Counted from the stretch's first letter, positions 26,293 through 34,306 are shown. The stretch is 64,000 bases of DNA from Clostridia bacterium (GCA_017409475.1 JAFQSP010000014.1:124001-188000), one strand, 5' to 3'. Numbers and translations are program-made. The notes: a model not told the origin generated them from the letters alone.

Positions 26293-26327
26293 CAAAAAAG
26301 CGTGTGCAGTATAGCACACGCTTTTTT
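26293..26327. terminator. Bidirectional terminator, right copy
   Basis: AAAAAAGCGTGTGC/GCACACGCTTTTTT. Terminates the leftward capsid/tail operon and matches the gpmI terminator at 25065-25098 in stem and flanks. Confidence 0.93.
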
Positions 26328-26335
26328 CTGTTGCA

Positions 26336-28330
26336 CTATTTCTTTCGGCAGGAAAGAGCCACCTTATCGATTTTCACTCTTCCCTTTCCACTAAACTGAG
26401 CCGAAAAGGAGTTACCTCTTTCACCATTTACCAGCGTGAAATCATTTGCTGTTTCTGTCGGCTTAATCTTCTTTTCGCCACCTCGTCCACGCTCGTTTAA
26501 AATCGCCGCCGTCACCTCATTTTCGGCGGTAACCGAAGCGTTAAGCTTTGCCGACAACTTCTGCTCATCATCACTGCCGAAGCTGATTGTCCCCGTTTTT
26601 ACCGACCACTCAATCGGCTCGGTAGTTTTTCTTCCGGTAGCGTCCTCACCCGACGTGCCGGTAAGCGAACAGGTGATTATATTATCCTCACCCTTGCGGC
26701 CAAATAAATACAGCTTCTTGTCTCCCCTCAAGGCGACCCATTTTATTCCCTCGTGGGCAACATTCCAGCTAAGCCAGCACATTTTCTTTTGAGCAGTAAG
26801 ATGGTCGTTATACTGTGTATAGTTCTTTATCGCGTTTGACATACAATCGAGAACAAGCAAATCGTCACCGATAAGAAGATAATATCTTCCGTCGCAAAAA
26901 GCGCCATAAGCCGATTTCAGCTCTTCGGCCGAATGGCTTTTTATAATCGGTTCAACCGAATAAGAGAGCTCACAAATATGCTCCTCCTTTGGATTTACGA
27001 CCGCCGTCATCATTCGCACAACCCCGTCGGAATTGAGCCAAACCAGCCTTCCGTTGCAATTGACCGCCGTTTCGGGACAGTCACAGCCAATGCTCGCAAT
27101 CTTTCTCGATGAAAAGGAAACGGTATCACCGACATCGCCATTTGTTTCCCCGCTGTCAAGCTCGTTTTGGGTATATTTTTTGCCCGTGCTAATCTCACCG
27201 AGCCAAAGTGAATTATTCTTCAATACGGCAACCCTGTCATCCACCTGAACAACCGCCGAAATAGCATCGTTATCGGCGCCCACATCTACCTTGCCCGATT
27301 CGGGGAAATAGGTTATATCCGAGTTGCCGGTCAGCCACATGGTCGACGGCTTTGCTCTCGAACCGTAAACTATCCAGGTGGTCACACCATCCTCGGCACG
27401 AAAAACCGCCGACCGATTACACAAACAAACGGAGTCGTCGGGATTACCCTCGGTTACCTTAAACTCAAATCGATTGCAAGAATAGTTTCCGCTCGGTGTA
27501 AATATGGTTGAAAATGTATTTCCCTCCCAGTTTAAGAAGGCAACCGTCCGTCTGTCATCGCCAAAAAAACAAAGCGCCTTTCCATCCTGATCAACGCAAT
27601 CGGGATAAACAAAATATCCCTCATCTGTGCTCTGGATTTGATATTCATAATACACGTTTACATCATCAACATATGACGCGTCTAAAACAGCGCTGTGACC
27701 AATCGGATATGGCAAAACGTATACGTTTTTTCCGTGATTTGTTGTCTGGGTAACCATATATTTGTTTGCGATAAGGTTCTTTTCCTCATACCTTTTTCCG
27801 TTATAATCAAAGGGCTTCATATCGTCTTCATTCTCGTAATAATAACCGGTTCCGCTTACCGACACCGTCGGAACATATGCAATTTCCTCCACCGGAATAT
27901 GACTTTCAATCGTGCTAATCTCATCATCGTCATAATTACTTATTTTGGTTACAAGAGGGCCCTCTTCGCCTAAATGATAAATCACAGCATCATGTCGGTC
28001 GACAAGAAGAACAGCGTCATTGGCTTTGGCGTTAACATTTATGATTTTTTGGAGCACACCTTCATCGTTAAAATAAGCAAAGTTAACCATACCTTCCGAA
28101 CTAATGCCAAAGGTGCGCCCATCGACAGTGAAAAAATCATGGTCGCCCCAGCAAGCCTTTTCCGAACAATATTCGAGTGACGGACGAAGGGAAAGCTCAC
28201 CCTCATTTATCTGCAAATTTTTCATTTCAGAAAGCTGGTTTTCGTTCGCCCTGCCGTCAAGTCGCACTCCGCCGCTGAAATCAAGCTGTTCGGTTTTCGG
28301 TTTCGAAACCTTTAATTTTGGAAACTTCAA
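26336..28330 (-). CDS. Phage structural protein, putative podoviral tail/stopper protein
   Basis: A 664-residue virion-type protein. The N-terminus (QLDFSGGVRLDGRANENQLSEMKNL) with many repeated beta-strand blocks resembles the tail tubular/stabilisation proteins of short-tailed phages, which list their target after 'GG(I/V)' and a region requiring features of beta-propellers. No enzyme motif is seen. Start TTG 28330 with GGGGG 6 nt upstream. Last gene of the scaffold-capsid operon. Assignment to tail tube/stopper is tentative; a head decoration or adaptor role is possible. Confidence 0.6.
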   Translation of the reverse strand: MKFPKLKVSKPKTEQLDFSGGVRLDGRANENQLSEMKNLQINEGELSLRPSLEYCSEKACWGDHDFFTVDGRTFGISSEGMVNFAYFNDEGVLQKIINVNAKANDAVLLVDRHDAVIYHLGEEGPLVTKISNYDDDEISTIESHIPVEEIAYVPTVSVSGTGYYYENEDDMKPFDYNGKRYEEKNLIANKYMVTQTTNHGKNVYVLPYPIGHSAVLDASYVDDVNVYYEYQIQSTDEGYFVYPDCVDQDGKALCFFGDDRRTVAFLNWEGNTFSTIFTPSGNYSCNRFEFKVTEGNPDDSVCLCNRSAVFRAEDGVTTWIVYGSRAKPSTMWLTGNSDITYFPESGKVDVGADNDAISAVVQVDDRVAVLKNNSLWLGEISTGKKYTQNELDSGETNGDVGDTVSFSSRKIASIGCDCPETAVNCNGRLVWLNSDGVVRMMTAVVNPKEEHICELSYSVEPIIKSHSAEELKSAYGAFCDGRYYLLIGDDLLVLDCMSNAIKNYTQYNDHLTAQKKMCWLSWNVAHEGIKWVALRGDKKLYLFGRKGEDNIITCSLTGTSGEDATGRKTTEPIEWSVKTGTISFGSDDEQKLSAKLNASVTAENEVTAAILNERGRGGEKKIKPTETANDFTLVNGERGNSFSAQFSGKGRVKIDKVALSCRKK

Positions 28331-28408
28331 TTTTATCCCCCTTTCATAAAATTAAAAAGGGGTGGACAGCGAAAATAATCCACTGCCCACCCGATTTTAC
28401 CGCCTTAA

Positions 28409-29335
28409 TTAATAAATATAAGCGTAAATTGAATTTTCGTTTGACTTTTTAACAAGAATATCGTAATAGAGGCGGTAGTCAAACTTGTACGCATCCATCT
28501 GCTGATTGCGGTCGGGAGTGAAAACGCGCACCTTATCGGTCTTTTTAATAAGCATACCAGCCTTTTTCGGCATTGCAAGAATACCGATTTCGTCGGCATC
28601 GCCACTGGGCAAGAAGCCGCCGTCGGTTTCGCCCTCGGTCACGCCATCGTTAAAGGTGTATGCGGTTTTCATTCTCGGAGCTGCAACCGGAATGATATAG
28701 GCGTTGTTGATTTTATGAAGATTTGTGGAAATCTCACCCTTCTTAAATTCGCCCATTTCGAGGGTGCGGTTGAGCTCGGTTGTGTTCATAAGCGCAGAGT
28801 AAACAACGGGATTTACGAATACAACGATTTCCTCGTCATAGCCGACCTCGCCTGCAACCTTTTCAATCGCGCTGTTTACGAGCTTAAAGCAGTTATCTTC
28901 GAGGGTTTCGCCCGAACCGAGTTGAACCGTCTGATTATTGACGGTAGCAATACCGGCGAGCTTTGAAAGAGCGTATGCGTCGATTTCTGGAGCTACCTTT
29001 GTACGAACGAATTCGCCCATAATCTGACCGGCAAGACCTGCAATACCTGTTTCGTCCATATCCTCGCGGTCAATGGAGAATGAGCGTGCTCTGTCCTGGG
29101 TCAAGCGGTAGCTTTCCTGATTAACTGTAACCGAGCCGTTGGCAAAGCCGCCGTCGCGGTCATAGTTTCCGAGACCGCTAAAATCAACGTCGGGAATAAG
29201 CACGGTACGTGCACCGACGAATTTCTGGCGGAATGAGTTGTCAGCCATAAAGGCTGTTACCGATTTCTGAACTACGGCCTTATCGAGTTCGTTAGTAAGC
29301 TTGCTTTCAAAATCAAGTGTGTTAATTGTTGACAT
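28409..29335 (-). CDS. Phage major capsid protein
   Basis: A 308-residue protein. It begins MSTINTLDFESKLTNELDKA and has VTVNQESYRLTQDRARSFSI (the E-loop-like strand region), MDETGIAGLAGQIMGEFVRTKVAPEIDAYA (spine-helix-like) and a C-terminal FDYRLYYDILVKK. This layout is typical of HK97-fold capsid proteins of Gram-positive phages. AAGGAGAAAAA precedes the ATG. It directly follows the scaffold gene, the standard order. Confidence 0.85.
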   Translation of the reverse strand: MSTINTLDFESKLTNELDKAVVQKSVTAFMADNSFRQKFVGARTVLIPDVDFSGLGNYDRDGGFANGSVTVNQESYRLTQDRARSFSIDREDMDETGIAGLAGQIMGEFVRTKVAPEIDAYALSKLAGIATVNNQTVQLGSGETLEDNCFKLVNSAIEKVAGEVGYDEEIVVFVNPVVYSALMNTTELNRTLEMGEFKKGEISTNLHKINNAYIIPVAAPRMKTAYTFNDGVTEGETDGGFLPSGDADEIGILAMPKKAGMLIKKTDKVRVFTPDRNQQMDAYKFDYRLYYDILVKKSNENSIYAYIY

Positions 29336-29370
29336 GTTAATTTTTCTCCTTTTTTTATCTTAATTTTTGT

Positions 29371-29988
29371 TTATGCCCAAATTCCTTTGAGCATAGCGGC
29401 AATTTCCGGAGATGAAAGGCGGTCAGGCGAATCCTTAAGTCCGCCTGTCGCTGCTTCAGAAGCCTTTTCCTGCGCAACCGATGAGCGTTCAGCCTTCAGC
29501 CTTTCACCGTGGAGATAGCCGAGATAGGCATAATAAAGCGGAATTTCCCCTTTAAGCGATTGCTCAATGACCGTTTTCGGTACCTCGCGAATGTTTATCT
29601 CCGGAAACTTTGATTTAAGCTCCAAAAATTGAGCTGTCAGTCGGTTCTGCCGACCTTCGTTTTGTTCGTTTTGCTCGTTACTTGCCCTTTCTTCTTTTTC
29701 TTTAAACAAGTGGTCTACAAGCTGAGCAAGGCTCATCGAGCTGTCGGGCGACAGCTCTTTAAGTCGGTTCAAAACAGGTATAAGCGAGTCGTATTTCATT
29801 CCCTTTTCGGCAAAGTCACGCGCCTCGCTTTCGGACAAATGTCGCAGCTGCTTATTGAATTTGACCTCAATGCCCCTTTCTTGCTCATTGCTCGGTGTGG
29901 CAGCCTCGCTTTGAGCAGACCTTTCGGCTACTTCAATTTCATCCGCGATTTCCGCCTCTGGCTGAGCGGTAATAATCTCATCTGTCAT
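29371..29988 (-). CDS. Phage scaffold protein
   Basis: A 205-residue, highly charged, helix/coiled-coil-rich protein with long polar linkers (for example EEERASNEQNEQNEGRQNR), acidic N-terminus and a compact C-terminus (LSSPEIAAMLKGIWA). Composition, size and position immediately before the capsid gene fit the internal scaffold or head-assembly protein. Start ATG 29988 after AGGAG; the longer frame upstream is basic and unlike the rest. Confidence 0.75.
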   Translation of the reverse strand: MTDEIITAQPEAEIADEIEVAERSAQSEAATPSNEQERGIEVKFNKQLRHLSESEARDFAEKGMKYDSLIPVLNRLKELSPDSSMSLAQLVDHLFKEKEERASNEQNEQNEGRQNRLTAQFLELKSKFPEINIREVPKTVIEQSLKGEIPLYYAYLGYLHGERLKAERSSVAQEKASEAATGGLKDSPDRLSSPEIAAMLKGIWA

Positions 29989-30114
29989 AATTTTTCTCCT
30001 TTTACAATAAAAATTTTTAAAAAAGCGCCGAAAAAGGTCCTTTGCCGCGTCCAATCCTCAGCGGAATAAACCTCTTTCTGCGCTCTTTATTTTTAATAAT
30101 ATTTTGACTCGAGC

Positions 30115-30318
30115 TTAAAGCACGATTTCGTCCTGCTCGGTACCGTCATAGCTTAAAAAGTTGCGGTATTCGGCGGCAACCCTTGCCGCCTCCAAGCTTT
30201 CTTCGGTCGGCTGACCTATTCGAACGGTCGACCTTTCGTACGGCAGGTATCTTCCCGCTACAAAGCCGGCCAGAAAATTGACCATCACCGCCGAAATTGT
30301 TAAAAACAGTATTTCCAT
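30115..30318 (-). CDS. Small single-TM phage protein
   Basis: A 67-residue protein with one N-terminal transmembrane helix (residues ~3-25) and a polar, acidic C-terminal tail. Start ATG 30318 preceded by GTGAGGTGAG; the GTG at 30327 lies inside that site. It sits between the TerS-like gene and scaffold. No recognised family; a holin-like or superinfection role cannot be judged. Confidence 0.6.
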   Translation of the reverse strand: MEILFLTISAVMVNFLAGFVAGRYLPYERSTVRIGQPTEESLEAARVAAEYRNFLSYDGTEQDEIVL

Positions 30319-30328
30319 TTCTCTCACC

Positions 30329-30577
30329 TCACTTTATGTCATCAATAATTTTTACCGACATTCCGGTATCCGAGCTCTGCTGAGCGCAAACCCTCATAAT
30401 TTCTTTAAGGCAGTTCATTTCCCCCGACTGCGCCTTGCTGACTATTACCGCCGCAATGAGAGCTGCGTTGTCCTTCTTCCCGGTATAGCCGAGGCTGTCA
30501 AGCAGCCCCGCTTTGTCGTCGCAGGGGAGCTTCATCAGCTCCCTGATATATCCCTCGACCGTCTTTTTCCTCTGCAT
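30329..30577 (-). CDS. Small phage protein, possible terminase small subunit-like
   Basis: An 82-residue all-helical protein. The second half (DNAALIAAVIVSKAQSGEMNCLKEIMRV) resembles the repeat found in small terminase and DUF5681-type packaging proteins ('...ALIAKAQ.GD..AIKEI...'). Start ATG 30577 has AGGAGG 10 nt upstream. The frame is open upstream to 30679 but that stretch overlaps the late promoter motif. First gene of the capsid operon, a usual place for TerS, although TerL lies in the other operon. Tentative. Confidence 0.5.
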   Translation of the reverse strand: MQRKKTVEGYIRELMKLPCDDKAGLLDSLGYTGKKDNAALIAAVIVSKAQSGEMNCLKEIMRVCAQQSSDTGMSVKIIDDIK

Positions 30578-30618
30578 CAAGTGGCTACCTCCTAACCTCG
30601 TCGATTTCCTCATTTTAG

Positions 30619-30653
30619 ATGTTATCACATCATCAACCTGACATTCCATGACA
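30619..30653 (-). promoter_or_regulatory. Putative late promoter of the capsid operon
   Basis: Minus strand: TGTCATGGAATGTCAGG (30653-30637), 9 nt, then TGATAACAT. The 17-mer matches the one at 41042-41026 in 16 of 17 positions with the same 9-nt spacing to TGATA. It lies just after the terminator of the regulator gene, where a new transcript must begin. Confidence 0.55.
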
Positions 30654-30677
30654 ACCTCAAAAATGTTTTTACCCATC

Positions 30678-30720
30678 AAAAAACGGGCTTAAAGGTTGCC
30701 TTGCCCTTTTTAAACCCGTT
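30678..30720 (-). terminator. Terminator after the DUF1492-type gene
   Basis: Minus strand AACGGGTTTAAA/TTTAAGCCCGTT stem followed by a T run (plus-strand A run 30678-30683). Separates the early/regulatory leftward transcript from the capsid operon. Confidence 0.82.
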
Positions 30721-30733
30721 TCTTTATTTAGTT

Positions 30734-31156
30734 TTACGCAACCTTTTTGCCCATCAGTTTTTTCGCTTCCTCCAAAGCCTTTGAATGAATACGATAAACG
30801 CTGCGAGGGTCAAAGTGCATATTTTCGGCTATATCCTCCCACTTTTTGTTACAAAGATAACGAAGCGTCAACACCTGACGATAGCTTTCGTTATCAATTT
30901 TCACTATCACGCCGTTTATCTCGTTATAAAGGCATTTGAGCCGCTCGATATCCCTTTCAATCGTCCTCTCAATATCCACCATTTCCTCAACAGCGTTGGC
31001 CATTTTCGATCTCTTATATGTACCCGAAACACGACTAGCCTCGATAACCGAGGTAGCTCGTGTCGCAATTTCCTTTAAATGCAAAATTTGCTCCTGCTTA
31101 ATCTTAATTCGCGTATCAATTTCCCTAATTTGCTCAAAATAATCTCTAACTGTCAT
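30734..31156 (-). CDS. Phage regulator, DUF1492/ArpU-type with sigma-70 region 4-like HTH
   Basis: A 140-residue protein. The N-terminal ~85 residues are coiled-coil (REIDTRIKIKQEQILHLKEI). The C-terminus (SYRQVLTLRYLCNKKWEDIA, then DPRSVYRIHSKALEEAKKLM) is a sigma-70 region 4-type helix-turn-helix. Proteins of this layout (DUF1492, ArpU, RinA/LmaC type) activate late or packaging genes in Gram-positive phages. Its ATG overlaps the stop of the upstream zinc-cluster gene (ATGA), and a terminator follows. It is the natural candidate to drive the two late promoters at 30.6 and 41.0 kb (inference). Confidence 0.8.
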   Translation of the reverse strand: MTVRDYFEQIREIDTRIKIKQEQILHLKEIATRATSVIEASRVSGTYKRSKMANAVEEMVDIERTIERDIERLKCLYNEINGVIVKIDNESYRQVLTLRYLCNKKWEDIAENMHFDPRSVYRIHSKALEEAKKLMGKKVA

Positions 31157-31320
31157 TTGCTTCTCCTTTTTTCAACTTCGCCTTTTGCGCAGATAATGCA
31201 ATAGGGCTCACCGCAATAGTAGTCGATAAAATCGGTTGCTCCACATTCGACACAGCCGTTTTTCTGACCGCAATCGCCGCACCCGTCACATTCGCTTGCG
31301 CTGTTTTTTAAACAATACAT
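31153..31320 (-). CDS. 55-residue cysteine-rich (zinc-binding) phage protein
   Basis: MYCLKNSASECDGCGDCGQK onward, with nine cysteines, mostly in CxxC-type pairs (CDGC, CGDC, CVEC, CIIC), so a small zinc ribbon or knuckle is likely. Its stop (TGA) overlaps the start of the DUF1492-type gene by 4 nt, and its ATG overlaps the stop of the upstream small gene, giving a coupled early operon. AAGGAAAAG serves as ribosome site. Function unknown. Confidence 0.7.
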   Translation of the reverse strand: MYCLKNSASECDGCGDCGQKNGCVECGATDFIDYYCGEPYCIICAKGEVEKRRSK

Positions 31321-31469
31321 TATGCTTCTTTTCCTTCTAAAAACAACTGATTTTTTCGTTTCGCCTTGATTTTCGGCATAAAGTATTTTTTCGAAAACTC
31401 GACATTTTTCGACGTCTTATTTCCGCTTTTTTGCTTATAATTTATAATAAGCACAGATTTTTCTTTCAT
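31320..31469 (-). CDS. Candidate 49-residue basic phage protein
   Basis: A lysine-rich frame (MKEKSVLIINYKQKSGNKTS onward) whose TAA overlaps the next ATG (TAATG). It would be the first gene of the leftward early transcript from the operator-controlled promoter. No clear Shine-Dalgarno sequence precedes its ATG, so it remains a candidate. No known family. Confidence 0.4.
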   Translation of the reverse strand: MKEKSVLIINYKQKSGNKTSKNVEFSKKYFMPKIKAKRKNQLFLEGKEA

Positions 31470-31499
31470 GTCACTATTCAATTTTTTCGGGGCGTTTTT

Positions 31500-31529
31500 A
31501 TTATATATCTACTTAAAGTAGAATGTCAA
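31500..31529 (-). promoter_or_regulatory. Leftward phage promoter with operator in spacer
   Basis: Minus strand TTGACA (31529-31524) and TATAAT (31505-31500), 18-bp spacer. The spacer holds the perfect 15-bp palindrome TCTACTTAAAGTAGA (31508-31522), the likely repressor operator. Bound repressor would block polymerase and silence the early operon. Confidence 0.8.
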
Positions 31530-31560
31530 GAGTATTTTTGTCACTTTTAGTCACAAAATA

Positions 31561-31589
31561 TTGCAAATTTTCTACTTTTAATTTATAAT
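31561..31589 (+). promoter_or_regulatory. Repressor promoter with operator half-site in spacer
   Basis: TTGCAA (31561-31566), 17-bp spacer, TATAAT (31584-31589). TCTACTTTTAATTTA (31571-31585) repeats the TCTACTT half of the leftward operator and suggests weaker autoregulation. Between the two promoters lies TTTTGTCACTTTTAGTCAC, with a direct GTCAC repeat. Confidence 0.78.
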
Positions 31590-31620
31590 TAATATACAAA
31601 ACTAAAAAAGAGGTGAAGCC

Positions 31621-32226
31621 ATGTCTATCGGAGAGAATATAAAAAAGCACCGTTTGACCCTCGGTTTAACCCAGGATAAGCTCGGCGAAATGCTCGGCGT
31701 CACAGGGAAGGCCGTTTCCACCTGGGAAAAGGGGATAAAAATTCCGCGTATGCCGATTATTACCCGCCTTGCCGACCTTTTCGAAATTTCAAAGAGCCGC
31801 CTTATCGATGACGAAAGCGACCTAAAGCACGAATCGATTGTTCATATTCCCCTTGTCGGCCGAGTTGCCGCAGGTGAAGGCTGCTTTGCCGAGGATAACT
31901 ATGACGGCTACGAGCCGGTACCCGCCGATATTCTCACCCCCGACGAAAAATACATTTTCCTTAACGTAAAGGGTGACTCAATGTCGCCAAAAATCGAGGA
32001 AGGCGACCGACTTTTAGTTCAGCTTCAGCCATCGGTCGATAGTGGCTCATTTGCCGTTGTTGTAATCGATGACGAGGACGGCGTGGTAAAAAAAGTGTGC
32101 TACACGGCCGACCGAATCGAGCTAATCAGCGAAAATCCTTATTATCCACCCCGTGTTTTCGAGGGTCCCGAGGTTACGCGGGTTCGCGTAGTCGGCCTTG
32201 TTAAATATGTTTTCCGCAAACTTTAA
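31621..32226 (+). CDS. Phage repressor, XRE HTH plus S24 (LexA/CI-like) peptidase
   Basis: A 201-residue CI/LexA-like repressor. The N-terminal HTH reads GLTQDKLGEMLGVTGKAVSTWEKG (shown here in part). The AG cleavage site is in GRVAAGEG (~residue 82). The S24 catalytic Ser is in GDSMSPKIEEGD and the Lys follows in DGVVKKV, so it should self-cleave on RecA activation. GAGGTGAAG before ATG 31621. Divergent from the leftward early operon and followed within 22 nt by the 592-residue membrane protein gene. Confidence 0.92.
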   Translation: MSIGENIKKHRLTLGLTQDKLGEMLGVTGKAVSTWEKGIKIPRMPIITRLADLFEISKSRLIDDESDLKHESIVHIPLVGRVAAGEGCFAEDNYDGYEPVPADILTPDEKYIFLNVKGDSMSPKIEEGDRLLVQLQPSVDSGSFAVVVIDDEDGVVKKVCYTADRIELISENPYYPPRVFEGPEVTRVRVVGLVKYVFRKL

Positions 32227-32248
32227 TTTATTAAAGAGGTGTTTTTAT

Positions 32249-34027
32249 ATGAAAAAAGCAATTTCGGTAGCGATAAAAGCCGCTATCAGCCTTGTTCTTA
32301 TGTTCATCGTGTTCTGGTTTTCTTTACCTGCACTTAACCCGAAAAGCAGCGATTTTTGGAGCTTTGTTATCCTTTGCGCGATAATCGTTCTGGTGGTCAA
32401 TTTCGGCCACGCAATACTGAATTTTTTTGGAGAATTAAAGGATACCAAGCATCAAAACGTGCTAAAAGACGGACTTCGCGAGTTTAAATCGCTCTCAAAG
32501 CCAGTTATAGCCATCGTCATCGGTATCGGCGTTTCTATCGTAATGACCTTCGTCTTTAACATTATCGGGTCACAGTTTTTCAATTCTGCGAGCTATCGCG
32601 ACCTTATTACAATTACCGACAGCGATTTTTCGGCCGACGTAGCCGAAATCAATATGACTCAAATTCCCGTCGTCGACTACGACACAGCCGAGGCGCTCGG
32701 TAAAAGAAAGCTCGGCGAAATGAGCGACCTCGTTTCCCAGTTTGAAATTGCCGACGATTACACCCAAATCAATTACAAAAACCGCCCAACCCGAGTCACA
32801 CCAATGCTTTACGGCGACCCGATCAAATGGTTTAACAATCAGTCGGATGGTATCCCCGGCTACATCATGGTCGATATGACCACCCAGGAAGTCACCCTTG
32901 TCCGTCTCGAAAAGGGTATAAAATACTCACGCAGCGAATACTTTATGCGAAATCTCAACCGTTATCTCCGCTTTAAGTACCCAACGGCCATTTTTGACGA
33001 CATCACCTTCGAAATCGACGACAACGGTACACCCTACTGGGTAGCGTCGGTTGTAGATTACAAAATCGGCTTTTGGAGCGGAAAAGATATTGGCGGCGCA
33101 GTACTTCTCAATGCGGTAACGGGCGAATGCGATTACTACGATATCGATAAGGTTCCGACCTGGGTTGACCAGGTGTATGATGCCTCACTCGTCATCGACC
33201 AGCTCACCTATAACGGAAAATATCGTTCAGGCTTCTGGAATTCCGTGTTTGGTCAAAAGGGCGTTTTGCAGCCAACCGACGGCTACAACTATCTTGCCAT
33301 CGACGATGACGTTTGGCTCTATACCGGAATGACCTCGGTTGTCAGCGACGAGTCGAATGTCGGCTTTGTGCTTGTAAACCTACGAACAAAAGAAACCCGC
33401 TACTATGCCGTCCCCGGTGCCGAGGAATATTCGGCCATGTCCTCAGCTGAGGAGCAGGTACAGCACCTCGGCTACACCGCAACCTTCCCGATTCTCCTCA
33501 ATATCGGCGACCGACCGACCTACTTCATGTCGCTGAAGGGTGACGCAGGCCTTGTAAAAATGTATGCCTTTGTTGACGTTCAGCAGTATCAGGTGGTCGG
33601 CACAGGAAGCACCGTCAAGGAAGCAAGAAAGAACTATATTGCCAAGCTGTCAGCCGAGGGCGAAAGCCTAAATGACGTAAATAACAAAACAAAACAATTC
33701 ACCTCAACCATCGAGGACATCTCATCAGCAGTTGTCGACGGAAACACAGTTTACTACATTATCCTCGACGACAACCAAATTTACACCGCCCAAATCGGCA
33801 TTTCTGATATTCTCCCCTTCCTCGTAGTAGGAGATAATGTCGGCGTAACCGCAAACGGCGAAAAAATCACCGAAATCGGCTATTTCATTGATGACGAAGA
33901 AATGGGGCCGGGCGCCATAGTGCCCGACCAAACCGAGTCCGACACCGAGACTGAAAATCCGACCGATGAAAATTCGGCAACTGACAAAAACGGCGACGGC
34001 GAAAGTGCCTCCTCAACCGCCGAATAA
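32249..34027 (+). CDS. Large membrane-anchored protein, conserved clostridial family
   Basis: A 592-residue protein with three hydrophobic N-terminal helices (~residues 8-27, 38-58, 85-108), then a large, beta-rich domain predicted outside (WVASVVDYKIGFWSGKDIGG, VPTWVDQVYDASLVIDQL, DGYNYLAIDDDVWLYTG, TATFPILLNIGDRPTYFM) and an acidic, low-complexity C-terminus. I know similar sequences as uncharacterised, sometimes CvpA-labelled, Clostridia proteins. AAAGAGGTG precedes ATG 32249. It lies in one unit with the prophage repressor, 22 nt after it, and ends at a terminator, so it should be expressed in the lysogen. Lysogenic-conversion cargo is possible; a trapped host gene is the alternative. Confidence 0.75.
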   Translation: MKKAISVAIKAAISLVLMFIVFWFSLPALNPKSSDFWSFVILCAIIVLVVNFGHAILNFFGELKDTKHQNVLKDGLREFKSLSKPVIAIVIGIGVSIVMTFVFNIIGSQFFNSASYRDLITITDSDFSADVAEINMTQIPVVDYDTAEALGKRKLGEMSDLVSQFEIADDYTQINYKNRPTRVTPMLYGDPIKWFNNQSDGIPGYIMVDMTTQEVTLVRLEKGIKYSRSEYFMRNLNRYLRFKYPTAIFDDITFEIDDNGTPYWVASVVDYKIGFWSGKDIGGAVLLNAVTGECDYYDIDKVPTWVDQVYDASLVIDQLTYNGKYRSGFWNSVFGQKGVLQPTDGYNYLAIDDDVWLYTGMTSVVSDESNVGFVLVNLRTKETRYYAVPGAEEYSAMSSAEEQVQHLGYTATFPILLNIGDRPTYFMSLKGDAGLVKMYAFVDVQQYQVVGTGSTVKEARKNYIAKLSAEGESLNDVNNKTKQFTSTIEDISSAVVDGNTVYYIILDDNQIYTAQIGISDILPFLVVGDNVGVTANGEKITEIGYFIDDEEMGPGAIVPDQTESDTETENPTDENSATDKNGDGESASSTAE

Positions 34028-34061
34028 TCGCCACAAAACTTAATATCAGCATAAACATCGT

Positions 34062-34098
34062 GACCGCTATTGCCTCATCGCAACAGCGGTCATTTTTT
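34062..34098 (+). terminator. Terminator of the repressor transcript
   Basis: GACCGCTATTGC/GCAACAGCGGTC stem (one mismatch pair) followed by ATTTTTTAT. Confidence 0.85.
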
Positions 34099-34104
34099 AT
34101 TCAA

Positions 34105-34305
34105 TTAGAAATTTTCTTTATCGGTCGGGTTATTGAGAATACCGAAGCCGACCAGCACCGAGCCAACAACGGTTATCATATTCTGCCATCCGTCTGAGGT
34201 AATTCCCCACGCTTCAAACAGTCCGAACGAATTAAGTATCACGCCAACTGCGCCGAGCACCGAGAGCCAAACCGCCCACGATTTAAGTCGAGTTTTAATA
34301 TTCAT
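34105..34305 (-). CDS. Phage holin (phi LC3-like)
   Basis: A 66-residue protein: MNIKTRLKSWAVWLSVLGAV onward, two hydrophobic stretches and the NPTDK C-terminus typical of phi LC3-type holins. It forms the membrane lesion that releases the endolysin. AGGAGGAATGTG precedes the ATG. Lies 1 nt after the endolysin gene; last gene of the late operon. Confidence 0.85.
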   Translation of the reverse strand: MNIKTRLKSWAVWLSVLGAVGVILNSFGLFEAWGITSDGWQNMITVVGSVLVGFGILNNPTDKENF

Positions 34306-34306
34306 A

